DNA from: CBDFKQ01 sp965248855
GTDB taxonomy: Bacteria > Bacteroidota > Bacteroidia > Cytophagales > 172606-1
Reading direction: 5' to 3'
NCBI GenBank assembly: GCA_965248855.1
Contig: CBDFKQ010000011.1
Coordinates: 1 to 64,000, forward strand
Length of the DNA: 64,000 bases
Shown here one piece after another: positions 8,786 to 18,957 of the stretch. The notes under the pieces were generated by a model. It was not told where the DNA came from. It searched no databases and worked only from the letters and a program-made list of their open reading frames with translations. Each line of letters starts with the position of its first letter. The stretch's first letter is position 1. The position numbers and the translations under genes are program-made.

Positions 8786-8826
8786 TAAATTCAAAATAAG
8801 CTAATAATTAGTCTATTTTGAATTTA
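8786..8826. terminator. Hairpin between convergent genes
   Basis: A perfect 13-bp inverted repeat (8786-8798 with 8814-8826) lies between the stops of the convergent phyH-like and fabF genes. The A/T-rich flanks could allow termination from both sides. Confidence 0.6.
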
Positions 8827-8872
8827 TATTTATACCGGAGTTTGATAAGTAAGTGTTATTATTAGTAAGTAA

Positions 8873-10126
8873 CTATTTATCAAACTTTTTGAAAATAACT
8901 GTTGCATTGTGCCCGCCAAAACCAAAGGTGTTACTCATTGCATAATTAACAGTTTTATCTTTTTTCTTTCCTAAAACAATATCTAAACCCTGAGGTATTT
9001 GAGGATCCAGATCTATTGTATTTATTGTTGGAGGGATAATATTTTCTTTAATTGCCATTATGCATGCTATTGCTTCAACGGCTCCTGCAGCACCTAATAA
9101 ATGACCGGTCATTGATTTTGTAGCGGAAATACTAAGGTTTGGAGAATTAGAAAATAATTTAAAAACTGCTTTTAATTCACTGATATCACCTAAAGGAGTT
9201 GATGTAGCATGTGCATTAAGGTAATCTATATCATCAACAGTTATTTCGGCATCATCAAGTGCGGCCTGCATCCCTAAAATTGCACCAACACCTTCCGGAT
9301 GTGTTGCAGTTAAATGATAAGCATCAGCCGACATCCCTCCCCCAACTATTTCTGCATATATTTTTGCTCCTCTCGCTTTTGCATGTTCATATTCTTCCAA
9401 AACAACAGCTCCCGCGCCTTCACCCATCACAAATCCATCTCTATCTATATTAAAAGGCCTTGCTGCAGTTTCAGGACTATCATTACGAGTTGAAAGAGCC
9501 TTGCAAGCATTAAATCCACCTATTCCCGCTTCACAAATTGGTGCTTCAGATCCACCTGAAATAATTATATTTGCTTTTCCCAAACGTATGTAATTAAAAG
9601 CATCAATTATTGCCGTATTAGATGTTGCACAGGCAGATACTGTACAATAATTAGCTCCTCTGAAACCATATTTCATAGAGATCCATCCGGCAGCTATATC
9701 GACAATCACTTTAGGAATAAAAAAAGGATTAAAACGTGGTATTTTCCCTCCTGCTGTATACTCTGCTATTTGTTCCTGAAAAGTAAAAAATCCTCCGTTC
9801 CCCGATCCCCAAATAACTCCAACCTTATTTTTATCAATTGAATCATTATCTATCCCGGCATCTTTTACTGCCTGGTCTGCAGCTACAACTGCATAATGAG
9901 AAAATGGATCCATTTTACGTACTTCAGTTTTATCAATAAAATCTAAGGCATTAAAACCTTTAATTTCACAGGCAAATTTTGTTTTAAAATGAGTCGTATC
10001 AAATTTTGTGATTTGGCTTGCACCACTTTTTCCTTTCACTAAGTTTTCCCAAAAATCTTTTGTATTGTTTCCTATTGGAGTTAAAGCACCTAAACCTGTT
10101 ACAACTACTCTCTTTAATTCTTTCAT
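8873..10126 (-). CDS. fabF: Beta-ketoacyl-ACP synthase II
   Basis: FabF condenses malonyl-ACP with a growing acyl-ACP in cytoplasmic fatty acid synthesis. With the ATG at 10126 the protein has 417 residues, the normal length. A start 12 bases further upstream would need TTG and adds residues outside the family. The catalytic triad is present: Cys166 in TVSACATSN, His306 in LNAHATSTPLGD and His342 in SMTGHLLGAAGA. The C-terminal NTFGFGGHNA loop is also typical. In many Bacteroidota fabF follows acpP and precedes the ribonuclease III gene; neither neighbour is here, so this is a stand-alone copy, possibly one of several. It has its own promoter. Confidence 0.93.
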   Translation of the reverse strand: MKELKRVVVTGLGALTPIGNNTKDFWENLVKGKSGASQITKFDTTHFKTKFACEIKGFNALDFIDKTEVRKMDPFSHYAVVAADQAVKDAGIDNDSIDKNKVGVIWGSGNGGFFTFQEQIAEYTAGGKIPRFNPFFIPKVIVDIAAGWISMKYGFRGANYCTVSACATSNTAIIDAFNYIRLGKANIIISGGSEAPICEAGIGGFNACKALSTRNDSPETAARPFNIDRDGFVMGEGAGAVVLEEYEHAKARGAKIYAEIVGGGMSADAYHLTATHPEGVGAILGMQAALDDAEITVDDIDYLNAHATSTPLGDISELKAVFKLFSNSPNLSISATKSMTGHLLGAAGAVEAIACIMAIKENIIPPTINTIDLDPQIPQGLDIVLGKKKDKTVNYAMSNTFGFGGHNATVIFKKFDK

Positions 10127-10459
10127 ATATATATTCAAATGGATTTAATAATAAAATCTAAACCTTCATCCCGAACTAAAAAGTTTAATTTGAATGCAAA
10201 AGTAAATTGATATTGCTTTTAACAAAAACACTTTTGAAAAAAAACCTGATAATAAATTGATTTTATAAAAAAAAGTCTCAACCAAGGTTAATAAATTTAA
10301 CTATATTCCTCTTAGGTACTTTTCAGCAAAGGTTTTTTATAGATATTTGTAGAAGTAAATTAAATTTTATAAAATTCATTTATCGGCGGCTCACTTTTTT
10401 TCATGATATATTTCATCAAATAAATATTTATGGAATGAATTCAATTTGATAAATTATTT
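10127..10459. other. Divergent region between fabF and the secreted-protein gene
   Basis: 333 bases holding the fabF promoter (listed separately). I see no clear promoter box for the plus-strand gene at 10460 and no other feature. Confidence 0.5.
10197..10225 (-). promoter_or_regulatory. Promoter of fabF
   Basis: On the minus strand, TTG (10225-10223), 18 bases, then TACTTTTG (10204-10197) matches the phylum's promoter consensus. The chosen ATG lies about 70 bases downstream. Confidence 0.65.
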
Positions 10460-10879
10460 ATGAATAAAAATAAAAGTATTAAAAAAATATATTTATTATT
10501 TACTTTATTCTTTGCTTTATTTATAAATACTAATTTTGTTTTTGCTCAATTACCATATATAATCGTAAAAGAAAATTTTTATTTGAAGAAAACTATTACT
10601 AATAACAACTTTCACTTACCATATGAAAGTTTTGCATACCACTTTCTAAACGATACTTTACCTGAAATGAAATTTTTTATTTTTAAAAATGTACCCAAAC
10701 CGGGCTTAAGAAATCCTATAGGTGTAAGAGAAGCGTACTTTGGAACTGTAGGTTTTAATTGGAATTCGCCGAAATATTATGGGGAACAAAGTTCAAGTGC
10801 ATTATTATTTGCAAAGCTTTTAAGTTTCATCCCAATACCAAGAATCTCATTACCCAAACTATTCCCATCAGGAAAATAA
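10460..10879 (+). CDS. Small secreted protein of unknown function
   Basis: I do not recognise this 139-residue protein. It starts with a lysine-rich end and a long hydrophobic stretch ending in FVFAQLP, a good signal peptide with cleavage after Ala. The mature part is short and aromatic-rich and has no cysteines. It lies 66 bases upstream of the TonB-dependent receptor gene in the same direction and may share its transcript, so it could be a periplasmic or surface accessory of that receptor. This link is inference from position only. Confidence 0.6.
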   Translation: MNKNKSIKKIYLLFTLFFALFINTNFVFAQLPYIIVKENFYLKKTITNNNFHLPYESFAYHFLNDTLPEMKFFIFKNVPKPGLRNPIGVREAYFGTVGFNWNSPKYYGEQSSSALLFAKLLSFIPIPRISLPKLFPSGK

Positions 10880-10945
10880 GATTCTGTATATTAAACACAG
10901 TCTTAATTTATTGTTAAAGATTATATTAACCTGCTATTTTTAATC

Positions 10946-13309
10946 ATGAAATATTTTTACTCATCTATATTCATTTTAATTTTTTCTTTTCAACTGAAAG
11001 GGCAATATGTTATAAAAGGAAGGGTAGTTGAAAAAGAAAATAATAAACCAATAAGTAATGTTCAATTGTTTATAAAAGAAAACAAAATAGGTGAAACAAA
11101 TAATAAAGGCGATTTTGAATTTAAATCAGATTCCGAAAAAGTTGTTGTTACTTTTAAATTTAAAAATAATTTAAATAAAGAAAATTTTAAGGATTCAATT
11201 TCTATTTTACAATTTCTCGAAAAAACAGAAACCTTATCAGGCAGCAAATTAAATTTGGTTTATCCGAATTTCGTTAAACCTAATTTATTTAATGATATAG
11301 TATTAAAAGAAGTAACTGTTACGGGTTATAATAACAATCGCTCCATTTCTGAAATTCCTGCATCAATAGCTACTGTTTCAAATTCCGACTTAAAAAGATT
11401 CTCAAATACATCTATTTTGCCGGCCGTCAATACAATTCCGGGTGTAAGAATGGAAGAACGTTCTCCGGAAAGTTTCCGGTTAGCAATTCGCGGAAGTTCA
11501 TTGCGATCACCATTTGGAGTGCGAAATGTAAAAATATATTGGAACGACATCCCTTTAACAGATGCGGGAGGCAATACTTATTTAAATCTTTTTGATTTAA
11601 ATTCTATTGGAAGCGTAGAAGTAATTAAAGGTCCCGGAGGAAGTATATATGGTGCAGGTACAGGTGGTGTAGTTTTATTAAAAAGTCAAATAGGAGTTTT
11701 AAACAAATCAGATATTCAAATTAATAACACAGTTGGGAATTATGGTCTATTTGGTAGCAGCGCAAGCATAAACCTGGGAAATAAAAAATCTGTTTCAAAT
11801 ATAACTTACTCACATCAACAAGCGGATGGTTATCGAAAAAACAGCCAGATGAGGAGGGATATTATACAAATTCAAAATAAAATATTTACCGGTGAAAAAC
11901 AAACCATTTCTGTTAATGCATTGTATTCAGATCTATTTTATCAAACACCGGGCGGATTAACAAAAATGCAATCCGACACTAACCCTCAATTAGCAAGACT
12001 TGCATCAGGTCCTTTTAAAAGTGCCCAAGCAATTAAAGCTGCTATTTATCAAAAGATATTTTATGCAGGTGTTTCGCACGAATATGATTTTAATCCACAT
12101 TGGACCAATAAAACATCCCTGTATTTAAATATTGTAAAATTCGAAAATCCGACTTTTACAAATTATGAAAAACGCGATGAAAAGGGTTTCGGAGGGCGAA
12201 CAGTAACATCTTATTCCTTTTTACAAAATGATGTAAAAGGAAAAATATCTATAGGCGGAGAATTTCAAAAAGGAAATACCGGTTTAAAAAATTATGGAAA
12301 CAAGGCAGGTTCAGCAGATACTTTACAATATGATGATAAAATAAATGTAATTCAATATAATGCTTTTGCACAAGCTGAAGTTGATTTGCCACACGATTTT
12401 TATTTTACAATTGCCGGAAGTTTTAATAAAATGGATTATGACTTTAATCGTTACTATCCTGTAAATATTGGAAACCAAAACAAAAATTTTAATTTGGTTT
12501 TTTTACCCAGAGTGGCACTTTTGAAGAAAATCAATAATATGTCTTTATTTGCAAGTGTAAGTAAAGGCTTTTCTCCTCCGACACTTCCAGAAATAAGGCC
12601 TTCAGGAACTTCATTTAACGATTCTTTAAATCCAGAAAAAGGAATTAATTATGAATTTGGAACTCGAGGAAATCTATTAAATAACAAATTGATATTTGAT
12701 GCAACAATCTATAATTTTCAATTGAAACAAACCATTGTGAGAGAAAACAATAAAAGGGGTGAGTATTTTATCAATGCAGGTCAAACTTCTCAACAAGGGA
12801 TTGAAATTAAATTGATGTATCTAATAATTAATAATAGCGCTAATTTTATAAGTCAATTGAAAATTGGAATTAGTGAAACTTATAACAATTATGTTTTTAA
12901 AGATTATTCCACCACTGCGGCTAACGCAAAAACTAAAACTAAGATTGACACAATAAATTATTCACGGAATTGGATTACCGGTGTTGCACCCAATATATTT
13001 GTTTCAACCCTCGACCTTGTAACCAAACCGGGATTTTATTTAAATTTAACATTAAATTGTACCGATAGAATTCCTTTAAATGATTCCAACACATTTTTCT
13101 CAAATAATTATCAATTGTTGGATGGGAAGATTGGGTATAGAAAGGAAATTAAAAAATTTAAAATTGAAATTTTTGGTGGGATTAACAATATATTGAATCA
13201 AAGCTATAGTTTGGGCAACGATACTAACGCAATGAATAATCGTTTTTACAATCCGGCTCCTTTGCTAAATTATTTCGGCGGTATAAATGTCGGATATAAA
13301 TTAAACTAA
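10946..13309 (+). CDS. TonB-dependent receptor with N-terminal carboxypeptidase-like domain
   Basis: This outer-membrane gated channel has 787 residues and would import a scarce ligand using energy passed on by TonB. In order: a signal peptide ending near GQYVIKG, a beta-sandwich of the carboxypeptidase regulatory-like type (about 20-100), a TonB-box-like segment VLKEVTVTGY, the plug (about 125-245, with IRGSSLRSPFGVR and VEVIKGPGGSIYGAGTGGVVLL), and a 22-strand-type barrel to the end. PGVRMEERSPESFRLAIRG resembles iron-siderophore or copper receptors more than SusC. No SusD partner is present. A lipoprotein gene follows 22 bases later. I see no riboswitch or clear iron operator, so the ligand is open. 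Confidence 0.88.
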   Translation: MKYFYSSIFILIFSFQLKGQYVIKGRVVEKENNKPISNVQLFIKENKIGETNNKGDFEFKSDSEKVVVTFKFKNNLNKENFKDSISILQFLEKTETLSGSKLNLVYPNFVKPNLFNDIVLKEVTVTGYNNNRSISEIPASIATVSNSDLKRFSNTSILPAVNTIPGVRMEERSPESFRLAIRGSSLRSPFGVRNVKIYWNDIPLTDAGGNTYLNLFDLNSIGSVEVIKGPGGSIYGAGTGGVVLLKSQIGVLNKSDIQINNTVGNYGLFGSSASINLGNKKSVSNITYSHQQADGYRKNSQMRRDIIQIQNKIFTGEKQTISVNALYSDLFYQTPGGLTKMQSDTNPQLARLASGPFKSAQAIKAAIYQKIFYAGVSHEYDFNPHWTNKTSLYLNIVKFENPTFTNYEKRDEKGFGGRTVTSYSFLQNDVKGKISIGGEFQKGNTGLKNYGNKAGSADTLQYDDKINVIQYNAFAQAEVDLPHDFYFTIAGSFNKMDYDFNRYYPVNIGNQNKNFNLVFLPRVALLKKINNMSLFASVSKGFSPPTLPEIRPSGTSFNDSLNPEKGINYEFGTRGNLLNNKLIFDATIYNFQLKQTIVRENNKRGEYFINAGQTSQQGIEIKLMYLIINNSANFISQLKIGISETYNNYVFKDYSTTAANAKTKTKIDTINYSRNWITGVAPNIFVSTLDLVTKPGFYLNLTLNCTDRIPLNDSNTFFSNNYQLLDGKIGYRKEIKKFKIEIFGGINNILNQSYSLGNDTNAMNNRFYNPAPLLNYFGGINVGYKLN

Positions 13310-13331
13310 AAACTTAAATTTTTTTATAAAA

Positions 13332-14303
13332 ATGAAAATTAATTTTTCAAAAACAGTTTCTGCTATTTTTTCTACAATATTCTTTTTATTTCTCCTAACG
13401 GGTTGCTTTAAATCTTATCCTCATAAATCTATCTCCTTAAGTGCAAGCGGTACATTTCCTGCTCCTCCGGCACATAACCACAATGTTGAGTTTTATTTAC
13501 CCAACGATACCGTTAAAGACTCAAGTTTCATACTTATTACAGATTTAACAGTTGCAGATTGGCCTGATACGGAATCGGAAAAGTTTGCAGAACAAATGAC
13601 AAAACTTGCACAAACAAATGGTGTGGATGTAGTAAAATTAAAAAACTGGGAAAACGAAGTTAATAACAATGGAAATACATATAAATTATTAAAAGGTATG
13701 GGATATCGATATGAAAAGCATATGGATTACCTTCATAAATACTTAAAATGGGAACAAATAAGTTATTTACCCGAAAATGCCGGCAAACCCGTTTTAGCTG
13801 TTACCACTGCTTATGATTTTGATCATAATATTTGGAAAATTATTCCTGAAGATTTAAAAGACGGAGAAAAACTTTTTAAAAATTTCGTTTATCGCTATTC
13901 GCCTTATCATTTAATAAACGAAACTAAAAATTGGGTTTATAAAAAAGGAGAGCAGGGAACAGAAAAAATAAGAGTTCATAAAGAAAAAAGCGTTATCGAC
14001 AAAAAATTAAAACTTTCGTATCAGGATAAAAAAGTAAATAAAATTATTATTGATAATACCACTCTTTTGGATGAAAAATTAAATTCCATTAAAGAACAAA
14101 TGGATTTAACTTATGATGAACACAAGCATATTATAAAAACGGATGTAAAATCATTAAACGGTAAACCTTATCAATACACAGAAGAATTTTTTTATACCAA
14201 TAATAAATTAAATCATTCCATAATGTCAGAAATTGTGGACGGAAAGAAAATACCATTTGTCAGAACTGATTATGAATATTTTAGTATTAAGGATTTTAAG
14301 TAA
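13332..14303 (+). CDS. Lipoprotein of unknown function
   Basis: This 323-residue protein has a lipoprotein signal peptide: a lysine-bearing start, a hydrophobic core and the lipobox LLTGC with Cys26 as lipidation site. The mature part is acidic to neutral and full of Lys and Asn. It has YEKHMDYLHKYLKWEQI in the middle and a beta-rich lysine-heavy C-terminal half. I recognise no family. It begins 22 bases after the TonB-dependent receptor stop, so the two are very likely co-transcribed, and it may be a surface or periplasmic partner of that receptor. The gene has no visible terminator; a 9-bp hairpin without a T run lies about 90 bases downstream. Confidence 0.75.
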   Translation: MKINFSKTVSAIFSTIFFLFLLTGCFKSYPHKSISLSASGTFPAPPAHNHNVEFYLPNDTVKDSSFILITDLTVADWPDTESEKFAEQMTKLAQTNGVDVVKLKNWENEVNNNGNTYKLLKGMGYRYEKHMDYLHKYLKWEQISYLPENAGKPVLAVTTAYDFDHNIWKIIPEDLKDGEKLFKNFVYRYSPYHLINETKNWVYKKGEQGTEKIRVHKEKSVIDKKLKLSYQDKKVNKIIIDNTTLLDEKLNSIKEQMDLTYDEHKHIIKTDVKSLNGKPYQYTEEFFYTNNKLNHSIMSEIVDGKKIPFVRTDYEYFSIKDFK

Positions 14304-14670
14304 GTCTAAAAATATTACAATTCAGTTACAAAGTTGGTTCTTGGAAAATTATTTCACTTAGTAGCCGGTATGCATTCTTAAATCCATTTCTCACCTGTTA
14401 ATACGATTTAATATTAACAGATGGATGCCAAATACAAAAATAAATTTTGCAATTTTAAAAAAAGCATTGTTTATCTGTTTGTTTACATTATTTATATTGT
14501 CAATACTTCAGTGTAAGCAGCATTTTTCTTATATGATAAAGGGAGATTAACCTCTAATTTTTCAAAAGTAAGTATTAGGTATTTACTTCTTTCGCAACCC
14601 CTCACTTAGCTTTTTAATAAAAGATCAGCAATTAAGGTTTCAAACGTTTTTGCTCTCACACCGGTAAATA
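14304..14670. other. Intergenic region between convergent genes
   Basis: 367 bases between the lipoprotein gene and the end of the efflux operon. It holds a perfect 9-bp inverted repeat (14395-14403 with 14412-14420) and a possible 41-codon lipoprotein ORF (listed separately). Nothing else is evident. Confidence 0.5.
14425..14550 (+). CDS. Possible very small lipoprotein
   Basis: A 41-codon ORF reads as a signal peptide (KKALFICLFTLFILSILQC) followed by a short polar tail. The Cys has a lipobox-like context except for Gln at -1, which is unusual. It starts 5 bases after a 9-bp hairpin. It could be a real small lipoprotein like the one at 34950, or a chance ORF in AT-rich DNA. Confidence 0.25.
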   Translation: MPNTKINFAILKKALFICLFTLFILSILQCKQHFSYMIKGD

Positions 14671-17600
14671 CTAATGTTCCGGTGCTTTTGCGTGATATGA
14701 ACTGCGTTCCTGGCTTAATCTTTTACCATAAATTAAATTAAAAATCGCAGGGAGAACAAGTAATACCAGAAAAGTAGCTGATATTAAGCCACCAATTACT
14801 ACAACAGCTAATGGTTTTTGTGTTTCTGATCCGATACCGGAGGAAAGAGCTGCCGGTAATAAACCTAAGCTTGCCATTAATGCTGTCATTACTACGGGGC
14901 GTACACGACTAAGAGCACCTTCTCTCACAGCTTCTTTTAATTTCATCCCGTTCTTAATATTGTGCTGAAAAATATTAACTAAAATAACTCCATTTTGAAC
15001 AGAAACCCCGAATAAGGCAATAAAACCAACACCGGCAGATATGCTAAAATTAATTCCTGTAAACAAAAGTGCCAATATTCCTCCAATTAACGCAAAAGGA
15101 ACATTTAACAAAATCATCGTAGCGTCCAGAACATTTCCGAAAGCAAAAAACAAAATCATAAAAATAATGATAATAGAAATTGGAACTACCAATGTCAATT
15201 GTTTTGTAGCTCTTTGCTGGTTTTCAAATTCACCTGCCCATTTAAAAGTATAACCTTGTTTTAATTTTATTTTTTGATTTACTTTATCCTGTGCGTCTTG
15301 AATAGTGCTGCCTAAATCCCTGCCACGAACCGAAAATTTGATAGCAATAAATCTTGCATTTGTTTCGCGATATACAAAAGCCGGTCCGGAAATATTGCTT
15401 AATACTGCAAATTCTTTTAATGGTATTTTAGAACCTGATCTTGAAGGAACCAGAAGCTCTTTAATTTTTTCTTCTGAATATCTGTAAGCTTCGCTATACC
15501 TTACTTTGATATCAAATCTTTTTTCATCCTCATAAAACTGGCTTACGGTTTTACCACCAATTGCCATTTCAATAACTGATTGGCAATCTTCTGTACTTAT
15601 ATTATACATTGCCATTTTATTTTGATCTAAATCGATTCTAAATTCCGGTTGGCCAAGGTTTTTTACTATTCCTAAATCTTCAACACCTTCCACTTTTTTT
15701 AAGGTTTCAAATACTTTTTTTGCTTCAGAATCTAAATACTTAAGGTCAGTACCAATAATTTTAACAGCCATTGAACCTTTCACACCGGAAACAGCTTCCT
15801 CCACATTATCAGTGATTGGTTGAGAAAAACCAAAAACAACTCCTTCATATTTTTTAAGCTTTTCTTGCATTTGCGAAACTAATTCATCTTTTGAGATATC
15901 GCGTTTCCAATCATCTTTTGGATATAGATCAACAAAAAATTCAGCATTGAAAAAACCTGTAGGGTCTGTTCCATCATTAGGTCTCCCTGTTTGACTCATT
16001 ACGCTTTTTACTTCAGGGAATTCTCTAAAAATATGTCTGATTTGTTTTGTAAAATGATAACTCTCATCAAGATTTATTGATAAAGGCATGCTTGCTCTTA
16101 CATATATTGAGCCTTCGTTTAAGTGGGGTAAAAATTCACTGCCAACGAATCTAAATAGAAAAATAGACACGGCTAATACACCTGTTGCTATCAGGATACT
16201 AATTTTAGGAAATTTTAAAACAGTATCAAGTGCAGGTGCATATATTTTATTAAGAAATTTAATAACCGGATTATCTCGCTCTCTTACGTTCTTCCGAAGA
16301 AGAAAACTACAAAGCATCGGTATAAGAGTTAAACTAAAGATTAAAGCACCTAAAAGAGCAAAACCTAAAGTCCATGCCAGAGGAGAAAACATTTTCCCTT
16401 CTACTTTTTGAAATGAGAATATTGGAAGAAGGGCTGTAATAATTATAAGTTTTGCAATAAAAATGGATTTACCCATTTCTGTTGCAGTTTTAGATATCCA
16501 ATTTAATTTTGCTCTTTTATTAAATGCTTCCATTCCCAATTCATGAGACTTTTGCGCCAAGACGACAAAAATCCCTTCAACCATAACTACCGCACCATCT
16601 ATAATAATTCCAAAATCAATCGCACCAATAGATAAAAGATTAGCCGACATGCCTTTTAATCGCAAACATATAAAGGCAAACAAAAGAGCAAGCGGAATAA
16701 CAATGGCAACCATAATTGTAGTACGCCAATCAGCAAGAAATACTAATAAAATAAATGTTACCAATAAAATACCAATGATCACATTTTCCGATACTGTATG
16801 CATCGTAAAATTTATTAATGTAGTGCGATCATAAAAAGGATTTATTTTAACATCTTTTGGTAAAACAAAATTGTTCAGCTCATCAATTTTATTATGCAAA
16901 TTATTTAAAACTTCTCCCGGGTTTTCACCTTTTCGCATTAAAATAATTCCTTCTAAAACATCATCCTTTTCATCTCTCCCTGCCATTCCTAACCTTGGTT
17001 GAAAACTATTCTTTACAACAGCTACATCCTTTATTTTTACAGGTGTGCCATTTACATTATCTATAATAACATGTTCAACATCTTGTATTTTTGTTAGAAG
17101 ACCCAAACTTCGAACTACAAAAGCTTGATTACCTCTTTTAATAACATCTCCTCCAACATTTATATTACTTTTACCTAAAGCCTCAAAAACATCTAAAGCA
17201 GAAAATCCGTACTCTGCAAGTAAAATAGGATTAACACTTACTTCAATTGTTCTCACTCTTCCTCCAAAACTTACTACATCAGCAATACCCGGTACAGATT
17301 TAAATTGTTTATCAAGAGTCCAATCTTGAATGGTTTTTAATTCTGTAATATCTCTTGTTTTAGAATCCAAAGAATATCTAAAAATTTCCCCGGTAGGCCC
17401 TGATGGAGGTTGTATCTCTGCATCTGCACCCGTTGGGAAATCTACATTTGCTAATCTATTAGCTACTTCAACTCTTGCATTAAAATTATCAACCCCATCT
17501 TCAAATATTAAGGTAACTACTGATAAGCCGAAAAGGGAAATGGATCTCAAGGAAGTTTTATGAGGAATAACATTCATCTCCGTTTCAATTGGGATGGTTA

Positions 17601-17802
17601 CAAATCGTTCCACTTCTTCTGAGCTTCTGCCTCTCCACTGTGTAATAATAATAACGTTAGTATTTGTTACATCCGGAAATGCTTCAATAGGAGTGTTCAT
17701 AAAACTTACAACACCCGCAACAATCATTAAAAATGTAAGAAAAAATATAAAAAACCTGTTTTTAAGGGAGAAATTAATTAACCCTTTTATAAAATTATTC
17801 AT
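14671..17802 (-). CDS. Heavy-metal efflux RND pump, CusA/CzcA family
   Basis: This 1043-residue inner-membrane proton antiporter pumps metal cations out of the periplasm or cytoplasm through a tripartite complex. TM1 is near 15-35, followed by the pore domain, TM2-TM6, a second large periplasmic domain and TM7-TM12, all at full family length. The segment DFGIIIDGAVVMVEG in TM4 carries the Asp and Glu typical of the heavy-metal (HME) branch and not the drug (HAE) branch. It is the last gene of a three-gene operon after the TolC-like and adaptor genes, with a gap of 53 bases to the adaptor. Whether it takes Cu/Ag or Zn/Co/Cd/Ni cannot be told, since no metal regulator or metallochaperone lies nearby. 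Confidence 0.92.
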   Translation of the reverse strand: MNNFIKGLINFSLKNRFFIFFLTFLMIVAGVVSFMNTPIEAFPDVTNTNVIIITQWRGRSSEEVERFVTIPIETEMNVIPHKTSLRSISLFGLSVVTLIFEDGVDNFNARVEVANRLANVDFPTGADAEIQPPSGPTGEIFRYSLDSKTRDITELKTIQDWTLDKQFKSVPGIADVVSFGGRVRTIEVSVNPILLAEYGFSALDVFEALGKSNINVGGDVIKRGNQAFVVRSLGLLTKIQDVEHVIIDNVNGTPVKIKDVAVVKNSFQPRLGMAGRDEKDDVLEGIILMRKGENPGEVLNNLHNKIDELNNFVLPKDVKINPFYDRTTLINFTMHTVSENVIIGILLVTFILLVFLADWRTTIMVAIVIPLALLFAFICLRLKGMSANLLSIGAIDFGIIIDGAVVMVEGIFVVLAQKSHELGMEAFNKRAKLNWISKTATEMGKSIFIAKLIIITALLPIFSFQKVEGKMFSPLAWTLGFALLGALIFSLTLIPMLCSFLLRKNVRERDNPVIKFLNKIYAPALDTVLKFPKISILIATGVLAVSIFLFRFVGSEFLPHLNEGSIYVRASMPLSINLDESYHFTKQIRHIFREFPEVKSVMSQTGRPNDGTDPTGFFNAEFFVDLYPKDDWKRDISKDELVSQMQEKLKKYEGVVFGFSQPITDNVEEAVSGVKGSMAVKIIGTDLKYLDSEAKKVFETLKKVEGVEDLGIVKNLGQPEFRIDLDQNKMAMYNISTEDCQSVIEMAIGGKTVSQFYEDEKRFDIKVRYSEAYRYSEEKIKELLVPSRSGSKIPLKEFAVLSNISGPAFVYRETNARFIAIKFSVRGRDLGSTIQDAQDKVNQKIKLKQGYTFKWAGEFENQQRATKQLTLVVPISIIIIFMILFFAFGNVLDATMILLNVPFALIGGILALLFTGINFSISAGVGFIALFGVSVQNGVILVNIFQHNIKNGMKLKEAVREGALSRVRPVVMTALMASLGLLPAALSSGIGSETQKPLAVVVIGGLISATFLVLLVLPAIFNLIYGKRLSQERSSYHAKAPEH

Positions 17803-17855
17803 TGAACATTAATTGGTTCGTGATTGAATCCGGAAATAGTATTTTAAATAAAAAA

Positions 17856-18938
17856 TTAGCTATTAAGTTCATTGAACAATAATAAGCTTCCCTCAGTAAC
17901 TACTATCTCACCGGATTTTAAATTTCCTTTTAAGAAAACGCTTTCAGAAGTGCTTTTTAGAATTTCTACGCTTCTTTTTTCGTATTTTCTGTTTCCTGTA
18001 TCAACTACTACGAAATACTTATCATTGTCGAAAACAATTGCTTTGAGAGGTACCGAAAGCATTTGGCCCGGTTGAGAAAGTTTAAGATGAATGGTGGCGA
18101 ACATATCCGGTTTTAAAAATCCGGCTTTATTATCCATTTCTACACGTACTTTCATAACGCGTGAATTTTTATCCAATACATTGCTGATATTAGATATTTT
18201 GCCCGGAAAACTTTTATCCGGATAAGATAAGGTTCTAACATCTACAGTTTGACCTAATTTAATATCCGAAATATCGGTTTCATAAACGTTTGCCAAAATC
18301 CAAATTTTACTTAAGTTGGAAATCGTAAACATAGGACTTGAGTTATCAGGGCGCATTTCTTGTCCGGTACTTACATTTTTTTCAACGACATAACCGGAAA
18401 TAGGGGCTTGAACTATAAAATATGGTTGTTCTGATTTTGATGCACCGCCATATAAACGTAAAACCTGTTGAGAACGGGCCACACTTTGTTGGGCTTTTAT
18501 AAACTCCTGATTTGAATTAATATAATCAGTTTCTGAAGAAAAACCGGATTTATATAAGCTCTCAACATTTTGAAAATTCTTTTTTGCAATTTCTAAATTA
18601 GATTTATCAATTTCGAAATCTTTTATATAATTAGTAACATCTGCACTCCTAATGCTAACTAAAGACTGGCCTTTTATAACATATGCGCCTAAGGATACTT
18701 TTACATCTTCAACATTTCCACTTACTAGAGGGAAAACTCTAACCACACTATTTTCATCAAAAGAAACCTCTCCATTTAGAATCAAATCTTCTGTGACATT
18801 TTTAAGTTTCACTGTATCTGTTCTATAACTTTGATCTTCTTTTGGATTTTGTAGACCTCCTTTTTCACCGGATTCTTTCTTTTTGCATGCTATATTAAAG
18901 AGCATTAAAATTGGTAAAAGAAAAATTATTTTTTTCAT
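17856..18938 (-). CDS. Efflux RND periplasmic adaptor, CusB/HlyD family lipoprotein
   Basis: The adaptor links the RND pump to the outer-membrane channel. With the ATG at 18938 it has 360 residues and a clean lipoprotein signal (MKKIIFLLPILMLFNIAC, Cys18). The alternative upstream start adds residues with no signal logic and would run into the preceding gene. Visible parts are a lipoyl-like half motif near GAYVIKGQSLVSI, a helical hairpin about 115-160, the second lipoyl half with VQAPISGYVVEKNVSTGQEM, then beta-barrel and membrane-proximal domains ending in GEIVVTEGSLLLFNEL. It lies 19 bases after the TolC-like gene. There are no His/Met-rich metal-binding stretches at the N-terminus, unlike enterobacterial CusB. 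Confidence 0.9.
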   Translation of the reverse strand: MKKIIFLLPILMLFNIACKKKESGEKGGLQNPKEDQSYRTDTVKLKNVTEDLILNGEVSFDENSVVRVFPLVSGNVEDVKVSLGAYVIKGQSLVSIRSADVTNYIKDFEIDKSNLEIAKKNFQNVESLYKSGFSSETDYINSNQEFIKAQQSVARSQQVLRLYGGASKSEQPYFIVQAPISGYVVEKNVSTGQEMRPDNSSPMFTISNLSKIWILANVYETDISDIKLGQTVDVRTLSYPDKSFPGKISNISNVLDKNSRVMKVRVEMDNKAGFLKPDMFATIHLKLSQPGQMLSVPLKAIVFDNDKYFVVVDTGNRKYEKRSVEILKSTSESVFLKGNLKSGEIVVTEGSLLLFNELNS

Positions 18939-18957
18939 TAAGTTAAGTTTTTGGATA

